DNA of 64,000 nt, taken from positions 3,596,001 to 3,660,000 of the forward strand of contig OZ023184.1 in NCBI GenBank assembly GCA_963995505.1, read 5' to 3'. Shown here in pieces: positions 55,191 to 64,000 of this stretch. The translations under genes were made by a program, and so were the position numbers. The stretch's first letter is position 1. Each line of letters opens with the position of its first letter. The stretch comes from Hypericum androsaemum (taxonomy: Eukaryota > Streptophyta > Magnoliopsida > Malpighiales > Hypericaceae). The notes under the pieces are model-generated. The model made no database searches, had not been told where the DNA came from, and worked only from the letters and a program-made list of their open reading frames with translations.

Positions 55191-56525
55191 GTTTTAAAGA
55201 ACGCAGTCCGGTCGGTGGTCTGACCGCGAACTAGGTACTTTTTCGTTCTGGATTGGGGTTAACCTACACATCTTACAAACGGCCAGTCCAACCTGACTTT
55301 TTTTATTCGTCCCGCACAGTCTGACAAATTTTTTTTCAAGCTAACACAAAATAAAATAAAAAAGTTCTATCACACACTCTATTTCTCCAAATCATAAAAG
55401 AAAAGCGGGCTGAATATGAAATAAAAATAATTAAAATTTTTGGTCTGACTAATTATCCAACTGATCGAACCAAAGGTCGGACCAAATTTCTGGTCAACCT
55501 TCGGGTATTTTTTCAAAAACTTGCATTGCAGAGCTGATTTTTAGTATAAAATTAAAATTATACTTTTTTAGTTTTTTTAGCAAATGCCGACATTTTTTTG
55601 CAAAAAAAAAAGAAAATAGATGAGAGAAACAAAGCACACAGATCCCACAATCATCAGCTAAACCACAGAAGAAATTAGAATTTCGAAAATATATTAAAAC
55701 ACATTTCCAAATATTTATTTAAGTCTTTGACAATATGTTTACATCTACAAATTAGATTGAATAAATAAAACAAATATTTACCAACAGGTATTTAGATTAA
55801 CTGGTGAGGGAGTTGTTCTAGCTTAACCAGGTCTCGAGTTCGATTCCTTGAGTACGCAGCAGTGTTAAATACTTGTTGGGAGAGCTTTGTCACCTTTTCA
55901 AAAGTCCTATCCGACTCGAATTGGATTAGTCGGTCCAGTGGGCCGGATACCAATAGTTAAACAAAAAAAATAAAACAAATATTTCAATCGTAAGAATCAT
56001 AATTGTAGAGTAAATAACTTTTATTGAATTCTGTGTGTGTGTGGTGTAGTGGGAAAGAAACGTCCTCCTCGATTTCTTTCCTATAAATGTCGAAAGCATT
56101 GTTTTCAAAAATGATACGGAGCTCGACCCATATTTTGGTCTGACCATTAGGTCAACTGGTCCAACCTTTTTTAAATTAAAAATATTTTGTTAAAATTATA
56201 TTAATAATATATGTATAATCGTATATGTAATCACTCTCACACCTCCAAAAATTATCAAATATATGCACAAATGGAATCAAATACATGTGCCGCAGAAGGT
56301 TTTTAAATTCTAGGGTTGGAAGTTGGAATAAAAATGGTAAAATACGATAAGTTGAGGCTCGATTATTCACTTTTTTGGGCAAACCTAACGAACCAAAAAA
56401 TTTCGATCCAACCATCCAGTCCGACCATAAAATGACTGGCTCGTTAAGTTGATGTCCTGACATTATTTTTGACCCGATCAATTTTTCGATTAACGGTCTA
56501 ACTGGTCGGATCGCGTCTTTAAAAC
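55191..56525. mobile_element. non-autonomous DNA transposon with imperfect terminal inverted repeats
   Basis: Both ends read inward start GTTTTAAAGA, then CGC, TCCGRYC and GACCG (left 55191-55230, right 56486-56525), roughly 70% alike over 40 bp. Inside are further GGTCNGACC and AACTGGTC variants (55441-55500, 56131-56165, 56390-56430). There is no transposase. A target duplication could not be fixed. The type resembles plant Mutator-like or hAT-like elements beginning GGTTTTAAA. Confidence 0.45.
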
Positions 56526-57461
56526 AATAGTCGAAACCAATTGTGTAATTTGAAGTTACCCAAATCCATCAATAAATCTACCAATAAATACCTTTCCGGT
56601 AAAAGCTATCTCCATTCCCTAATAAGAAAGAAACAACTTTAATTTTTACCAGTTACGAGTTATGACACAAAAGGTAGGGGGCAAATTTGGTGGGACTAGG
56701 TTAGTCCCCACTCATGGAGATTAAAGTAAATTAATATTATGATGACATACAAACTAATATCATATGATAAGTTATTGACTATCAGATTTAAAAATAATTT
56801 TTTACAATCGAATCTGACGGTGTAAAATTTGGTTCCCACCTGAAGACAAATTTTCTTTTGTTCCTACCGGATCCGCCGAATCATTCCTTATTTTTTTGTC
56901 CGCTTTGACGGCCTTGAACATCCAACAAAGGTGGCAAGTAAATTACCAAATGTTCCCTATCAAAAAGTCAAATTACAAATACTATACATGCAATAATTTA
57001 CTACTATTTAATATTTTTATATTTTTAATAATTTGAACTCAGCACACCTTGATTTTTGTATTTCTAAATATTCTAATTCAAAATATCTTAATTAACCCAA
57101 AAGAATGTCCTCACTATTGGATATAAGTGTTTGACACATTTATAACTACAATGGTATCACTATGTAAATAAAAAAATTTGTGAAGATATTTATTTTTTGT
57201 AAAAAACATAATATTTATATTAATTGGATTAGTTCAAATTTAATAAAATTAGCATAAATTATTTAATGAAAATTTATTCAGATTTCATAAACTATTGAGT
57301 TCAAATAAATAGTATAGTTATTCCAAAATTCAATAAATAAATTTGTTTGACACAATCTAAATCAACTTGGATGGGTTTCCGCCAAAAAGATACGAGAAAA
57401 TTCTGTTCTCGCGACGCTTCAAACCCCCACCGGCCACTGCAATTAGGGCACCTCCTCGCCC
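56526..57461. other. AT-rich intergenic region
   Basis: No gene, repeat family or regulatory site that I can support. Confidence 0.5.
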
Positions 57462-57480
57462 TCTTATATATATATATAGC
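57462..57480 (+). promoter_or_regulatory. TATA box region of the PCF11-like gene
   Basis: TATATATATATATAG at 57464-57478 lies about 330 bases before the start codon, and the following sequence has the CT-rich look of a plant transcript leader (CATCGATCTCC, TTTTTCCTTTT). Confidence 0.5.
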
Positions 57481-57805
57481 CCATCGATCTCCTATTTGCA
57501 CTCTCAATTAGATTCTTTTTCCTTTTGAAATTTTCGCAATTTGGATTCGGGAATTCGTTTCCTGCTTTGTACAATAGAAAGAAGAGCTCAGCTCATTAGC
57601 CCATCTCCATCTCACGAATTCGTTTCCTGTTTTGTAATTTTTGTACCGGATGAACCCTAGGGTTTTTTGTGCCTTTCCCTTTTTTGTACTCAGTTGTATA
57701 ATTCTTTATAGTATTTTTTTCTCGAATTCTTTTTTCACTATGTAATAAGATAAGAGATAGGAACGATTTCTAATCGGAGGAATTAGGGTTTCGATTTCGA
57801 TTGAG

Positions 57806-60800
57806 ATGGAGATGGAGGGCACGCGAAGGCCATCGTTCGACAGATCTCGAGAGCCTGGGTTGAAGAAGCCCCGACTAACCGCCGCCGATGACCAGCCGAA
57901 TCCCAACCCTAACGGTCGGCCTTTCTCGGGGCGGTACCGGCCGGGGAGCGACCCGGGGCAGACCGAAGCGTACCAGCCGCAGTCTCAACCGCAGGTGTAC
58001 CAGGAGCTGGTGAGCCAGTACAAGGCGGCGCTGGCGGAGCTGACTTTCAACTCGAAGCCGATAATCACTAACCTGACGATCATCGCCGGGGAGAATGTCC
58101 ACGCCGCCAAGGCTGTGGCCGCCACCATCTGCAACAACATCATCGAGGTGAAGCCCGCCAGCTTTAGAACCAATTTCGATAATTTTATTGCTGGATGGTT
58201 GAATTTAGATCGATGTTTTTAAACTCGATAGAAGTGTAGTTGTTTGGAGTAATGCCATAGTAGAGTAATGATGGCGGTGGTTAGGAAGGTGTAAATACGT
58301 GTTAATGAAATATCTCGAGATTTAGCTTCATCTAAAGGCCTTCCTCTTGCTTTTTCCTTCTTTTGGTATTTTTGTAGTTTCTTAGATCTCAAATTCGGGA
58401 GTACCAATACTTTACGGCAATGTATAGCCTTTTCTGTTCCGTGCTTGTGCAGAAAATAATCACTGTTTGTGCCATGAATTGTCTTGGGCATCGATTTTAG
58501 GTTGCATAATGGTTTTGGATCAACCTGTTAATTGCACTCTCCTAGCGCTTTTTTACTTATTCTTTGGTCATGCTGTACTCTGCAATTGGCAGCCAACTTG
58601 AACTCTCATGTACTTATCGATGCTGTAATAGCTTACTGTTTACAATCCTTTTCTTTTCTGAATGTATTTGTTGTTTCCCCACTCCTCCATTGGCCATTAT
58701 TGTGCCATGTCAAATTATTCAGTCTTTGGAATTCTTTAACGAGTGCAAGTGCCAAATCCTAGAAGGGACCTGCAATTGTTTCAGTTGGGAGAAACATGAA
58801 GTCTGATACTCAAGGGAACTACTCGACTTCTACTTGGTGTTGGGAGCTGCAGTGTACTTCTTCTGATCGCGAGTTTCTTTGTCTGCCTGACACCTGGAGT
58901 TTTTCTGGTTTCCTGATGCTTTTCTCGGTTGGTTGGCGATACTGTAGTCCATTGTTTGAGATAAATAAATTTGACATGGAAAAGGCCATGGTAGTTCAGT
59001 TTCGTGATTGGTTGTCATTCTGACCGAAAGCCTTCATGTCTTAACTTATTGGTTGTTTTGGTTAAATCTTCCTCTTAGGTTGTAGCTAATTGTAATATAA
59101 TTATTTGCAGGTCCCCAGTGATCAAAAGCTTCCATCACTTTATCTCCTAGACAGCATTGTAAAGAACATTGGTAGAGACTACATAAGATACTTTGCTGCA
59201 AGATTACCCGAGGTTTGTTTTGTCCTGCCTTTCTTACAACATCTCGAAGCTTTGAGCAGTGTGGCTACAGCTCTACTTTTGATGAAATGTTTCCCAGAAC
59301 TATCAAATTTTTGTAGTCTTGTAAAAGTCAAATTCTTCAATTTTCCAACCTAGTCACTTCTAAATTAGACCCCCTTTCTTGTGCTTTTACACTCAATATG
59401 TCTTGTCAGCTTGGCCAAGGAGGCACTTTACAGCGTGCGAAATTTGAAATGCTCAATTCTACTTAAGCATGTGATGGCAGAATTCTTGCTGACTGATACG
59501 CTCTTTCATTCATGTGCTTGTTCATTTATTAAATGATGACTCATATCCGACCTCAAGGTGCACCTCTCCTATAAATTCTCTGATGTAGTATTTGGTTACT
59601 CTTGATTTTTTTAGGTGTTCTGCAAAGCGTACCGGCACGTTGATGTTTCCATGCATCAGAGTATGCGGCATCTTTTTGGTACTTGGAAAGGAGTTTTCCC
59701 TCCTCAGACACTCCAGACAATTGAAAAAGAACTTGGATTTACCACTGTTCTCAATGGTTCAGGAGGTCCGTCAACTAGGCCTGATTCTCAGGCACAACGT
59801 CCGCAAAATAGCATTCATGTTAATCCCAAGTACCTGGAAAGGCAGCGACTTCAACAGTCTAGCAGCAGGGTATGTTGTTAATATTGTAGGTAGCTAATCT
59901 TATATTTCATTGACGTTGGGAAAGTTTTCCTTGCTTGCCTATGAATATTGAATAAGGGTTGTAGAGGTTGTTGAGAACTCTCCAGGTTTGCCTTGAACTT
60001 TCTTTTCCATCCAAGTGTTGCAGCATTTCTGAATTTTAGAACATTTGAGGTACTATTCATGAATGTCGTCTGGTGATGATAGTTCTTTTTCGACTGACCG
60101 ATATCTGACCACTTGAAGATGTGAGGAATTCACTGACAAATGGTTTTGTATGGTTCATTGAATGTGAAGGTGAAAGGAATGGCAAGTGATGCGTCTCTTC
60201 CTACAGCCAACTCAACTAACGATGCGGAAAGGCTAGATAGAGTATCTGCAATTGATGCTGGTCGCCCATGGGTGGATTCTTCTACTAAAATCCACGTGAG
60301 TAAACTGATCATTTTTTCTTTGATGAACTGTTATTTCAATATATTTTTAGATTATGATAATAGCCAAATTTCAGAATATTCAGTGCTCCCAAAGAGAGGT
60401 TCTAAGTGTGCCTGTTAATGAGAAGAAAATAGGTGTTTACGGGGATTTGGCATATAGCTCTGATATCTCGAGGAACTCATTTACTGGAGTTGGGAGAATA
60501 GGAGGCAAGATTTCTGAGCCAGGACGTGGCAGGACTTGGTTTGGTGGTGGCAGTGGTACCACAGAGGCAATTTCCGGCCAGAGGAATGGGTTTTCTGCTA
60601 AGCATGGGATTTCAAATTACCCCTCACCCAAGTCTCCTGATGTTGATCTGCAACTGCAGCCAGCATCAGGAGGAGCAACTAGGAGCCTTGGCAGGTTGTC
60701 TTCTAGCTGGAAAAATTCTGAGGAGGAGGAGTTCATGTGGGATATGCATTCCAGGTTACCAGGGCACGATGCCGCCAAAATCTCCATAAACTCAAGGAAG

Positions 60801-63789
60801 GACTTTTGGAATCCAGATGATTCAGAGAAATTGGTAATACTGTGTTACTTTACTATTGATATTATTATTTTTAAGATTGCATTTGACCAAAAATATTCAC
60901 TTATGTGGTTTGTTCTACAGTAAAATAACTGTTCATTTATCTAGTAAGCCAAATAAAGGAGAATTCTAGGCTCATAGGCCTTATTCAATTCTCGGGGATC
61001 TGAGATAAACAATGTGCGCTATGTAAACATGATATTGGATATTGTTTTACTAAATAACCATGATATTGGATGTTTTGTTGAAGAACAGTGGTGGCCTGGC
61101 TGTTTGAGTTCTTCTGTGGGTCCTTGACTTGTTCTCCCTTCTCCTTTGTGTAGGATTTGGAAGATCTTTCGAAATCACGGGGCCTTAATGACTTTCGATC
61201 AAGGTTTGATGGAGAGAGTTCTTCCGATTCTCTTTCCGCTGAACAGAAGGAAGTATTTGGGAACCGACTGTCCTCTCCTTGGTCAATCCAGGAGCTGCAG
61301 TCAAGTGAAAGACTAGTTGATTCTGGGACTTCTGCTACTGGTATGGGTCACTCAGAAGGTTATTCCTTGCCCAGGCTAGCACCTCGACCATCAGGGCCTT
61401 CTCATGCCGGAAGCACCGGGTTTGGATTTTCAGCTCAGCAACCCTTTCAGCCTGGGAGGACATCGTCTCCATCGGAACAATCGCCTATGCACCAGCATCC
61501 TTTGCCCTCGTCATTTCCAGCAAAATATTCACAGCAACACTTGCCTCATTCAGCTGAGCCAACCTATGCACAACCGGGGTCGTTCCCTCGGCTTGATTAC
61601 AATCTTTCTCTCAATACTGGAAACTTATCAGCTGTTAATTTTCAACATGGAAAAGTGCAAAAATTGAAGCTTGAAGACCATGATCCATTTCCTTCGGGAC
61701 CTACTTCGCAGCTAGGTGTTAAATACCCTTTGTCAAAGCCACAGGGCGAGCACCTTCATTTGGATTCTAGTTTGAGATCATCTTTGAAGTCCGAAACTTC
61801 AATACCCGAGTATTCGGATCCACTGGCTACTGAAACTTCTAGGCCATCAAGCACCAGTAGTTTGTTGGCTGCTGTTATGAAGAGTGGTATTCTCTCCAAG
61901 TTAAGTAATGATTCCCTACCGAGTGGAAAATCTCAGGATGTCAGACAAGTCCGATCAAACAGTAAGCCTCCTCCATCGCATGGCCCAAAACCTCCTCGTG
62001 TTGGATCTTCAGCGACTAAGGTTAACACAACGTCTTTGTCAACTGTACTCTTGCATGGGGACACATCAGCAGACCCTGATGATTCTCAGAGAACTAAAGA
62101 GCCACACTCGCTTCCTACTGGAACTTCACCAAAATCTGGCCAAGCCTCTGATGCGGCCCCAAGCCCAATCTCTGATCTTCTAAGCTCACTAGTTGCAAAG
62201 GGTTTAATATCTGCATCCAAGTCAGACGCGCCTCTGCTTTTGTCATCCCAAAAACCTTCAATAACACAGAATCTGAAATCAAGTGTAGCCAGTCCGACTA
62301 CTGTATCAGTTAACTCTGTACCTGCCGCATCTCAGAAGCCTGCATTGCCACAAAATCAGAAACCGAGTATAACTGCCCCAAATCCTTCAACAGTTAAGAA
62401 TCGAAAATCAAGTATAATCAGGAGTGCTGTATCAGTTACTTCTGTTCCTGCTGCATCTCAAAAGCCTGCACCGCCTCAGAATCAGAAAAAACCCAGCAAA
62501 ACTGTGCAAAAGCCTTTAGCAACACAGAATTCGAAATCTGGTGTGACCAGTCCAAGTGCTGTATCAGTTACCTCTGTACCTGCTGGTTCTCAAAAGCCTG
62601 CATCACCTCAGAATCAGAAACCGAGTATAAGTGCTCAAAAGCCAGCACCAGTCACCCCTGTTCCTGCCAGTTCTATTTTTCAATCAGGCAATGTCAGTGA
62701 AGTCTCTCCTGTAGAATCTGGTGTTGAAACGTCTGTTGCTTTGCCTTCGTGCAGCTCTGCGGAGGCAGAAAATTTGATAGGACTACAGTTTAAGTCTGAT
62801 GTGATCCGAGAATTACATCCACCTGTTATCAGTGCATTATTTGATGAACTTCTTCATCAATGCAGCATTTGTGGCCTTCGGCTTAAGCTTAGAGAACGAC
62901 TTGATAAGCATTTGGAATGGCACACATGGAGGAAGACCAATCAAGATGGAATAAATAAGGCAACTAGGAAATGGTATGTTGATACAGATAACTGGATTTC
63001 TGGAAAGGCAGGCCTGCATATGGACATCCAGTCGACTGAGTCCGCAGACGAGGCTGCAGGAAAAATGGACGAAGACAGGCCAATGGTTCTGGCAGATGAT
63101 GATCAGTGTGTGTGTGTTTTATGTGGTGAACTGTTTGAAGATTATTATGACCAAGAAAGAAACGAGTGGATGTTCAGTGGAGCAATTCACATGGCACTTC
63201 CTCAAGGAGATGCAGATCTAGGAAGCACAAATAAGAATATGAAAGGTCCTATCATCCATGCAAGTTGTTCCCCGGACATGTCTGCTGGTGACTTGGGGAT
63301 TGGCAGTAGTGTTAAAATGGTAAGAGCAGTTTCAAATGAGATTTATGTACTTCTGCAGAAATAATTTTTAATTGTTTGAAACCATTATTTGCATGTTCAA
63401 CGCACTGAACGTGTTTTCAGGTCTTTAGATGCCTTGACAGATTCTAGCGTCTGCATGCAATTTAAAGGAAAATATGGCTCTTTTTGCTCTAATTTTCCCA
63501 TGGATGCTTGGTACAGTATTGCCGAAAAACCGGGCGTTTGCTGTTTTTGTGCAACCTGTTGCGGAGTGCTTGTGTATGCTCCAGCCAAGGCATGCATATC
63601 AATCTAGATTCCTGAATCATAGCATCTTCACTTTTCCTTTTTTGCGTTTCACTTTCTTCTTTGCTTTGATATACTTGAACTGGTTCTGTATCGCTCTGTC
63701 TGTCTGTTCTTGGTACCCAGTTTCGGAGCCATCTTTGTGTGCTGTATAATTTTACACACTCGTAATTGTGGCAGGAGACGGATGTATAA
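57806..63789 (+). CDS. PCFS4: PCF11-like pre-mRNA cleavage and polyadenylation factor (PCFS4 type)
   Basis: Component of the mRNA 3'-end cleavage complex (CFII) that reads the RNA polymerase II C-terminal domain; Arabidopsis PCFS4 influences FCA polyadenylation and flowering. Seven exons: 57806-58147, 59111-59212, 59615-59869, 60170-60295, 60375-60833, 61154-63319, 63775-63789, about 1154 residues, longer than Arabidopsis PCFS4. Seen: CTD-interaction domain about 60-190 ([46 protein letters not shown]), EEEEFMWDM near residue 400, and two Cys/His zinc-finger-like motifs near 1000 (CSICGLRL...H) and 1080 ([19 protein letters not shown]). Between about 800 and 930 lies a Ser/Pro/Gln-rich internal repeat. 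The final exon is only 15 bases (ETDV, stop), chosen because KMETDV resembles the family C-terminus; reading on past 63319 would instead give a different short tail. Confidence 0.92.
62280..62670 (+). repeat. in-frame tandem repeat in the PCF11-like gene
   Basis: Three imperfect units of about 130 bp (43-44 residues) start near 62280, 62410 and 62540. Each contains [16 protein letters not shown] or a close variant followed by PQNQKPS. A fourth partial unit follows. Confidence 0.8.
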
Positions 63790-64000
63790 TTGCGGAGGTG
63801 AGCGTCGGAGGCTCCTGTGTACGAAGAGCCAAGTGTCAGGTTTACTACCAGTTTTTCTGGTGCTTCATACACTAAATTTTGCTGCTGTGCATAACGATTG
63901 TGCCGAAATCTTGTACTCGTAGTTATATCCCTCCTCCCAGCCTTAAACCTTTTGGCTTTTTTTGTTTCTAACTTTCAGTCCTATAGAAATTTTATGAAGA
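63790..64000. other. 3' UTR of the PCF11-like gene, window end
   Basis: Sequence after the stop codon; no polyadenylation signal chosen and no further gene seen. Confidence 0.5.

Noticed and set aside
63389..63607. Separate small gene or last exon at the 3' end of the PCF11-like gene
   Set aside because: The frame lies in the last intron; the 15-base exon at 63775 gives the better family C-terminus.
1..64000. CRISPR arrays, operons, rRNA or tRNA genes
   Set aside because: None seen; the window is plant nuclear DNA, and the TGGTATCAGAGC motifs are retrotransposon primer-binding sites and not tRNA genes.

Overview
This is a window of plant nuclear DNA. The genes are broken into many GT-AG introns, the intergenic space is AT-rich, and the coding genes are clear flowering-plant orthologues. 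The lineage is not resolved; a eudicot seems more likely than a grass. I joined exons by hand from splice signals, reading phase and family knowledge, and nothing here was checked against a database.

Five intact protein genes, all on the + strand, account for the biology: a delta(14)-sterol reductase (FACKEL type, 2552-6377), a ROS1/DEMETER-family 5-methylcytosine DNA glycosylase (27202-36682), the ethylene-pathway Raf-like kinase CTR1 (43554-50058), a class A heat-shock factor of the A3 type (51562-53406) and a PCF11-like mRNA cleavage/polyadenylation factor (57806-63789). On the - strand, 53669-55035 is a broken copy of the Brix-domain ribosome biogenesis factor RPF2. A degraded methyltransferase fragment lies at 1420-1612. 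The five genes look like unrelated housekeeping and signalling neighbours; I see no pathway joining them.

The most informative part is 7607-26146. It is a tandem duplication of an ancestral unit of about 4.4 kb. Each copy then roughly doubled in size through separate transposon insertions, nearly all of which can be recognised because the other copy keeps the empty site. Copy 1 (7607-16460) received a Pack-MULE with 9-bp target duplications and captured gene pieces, two solo LTRs of one family in opposite orientations, a small Helitron filled with a GC-rich minisatellite, and an unclassified insertion that itself carries a TRIM element. Copy 2 (16463-26146) received nested LINE fragments and a non-autonomous LTR element (LARD-like) with primer-binding site and polypurine tract. 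The ROS1-like gene begins about 1 kb after this block.

A second pattern recurs across the window: very short insertions (12-24 bp, a few longer) that consist of little more than an A-tail, or T-tract on the other strand, and lie between direct repeats of 8-17 bp. They look like extreme 5'-truncated LINE-mediated insertions. Three lack a counterpart in the sister copy of the tandem duplication, so their pre-insertion sites are visible.

The remaining intergenic space (1-2551, 36683-43553, 50059-51561, 55191-57805) holds further TRIM, MITE-like and LINE-tail fragments, simple repeats and promoter regions.
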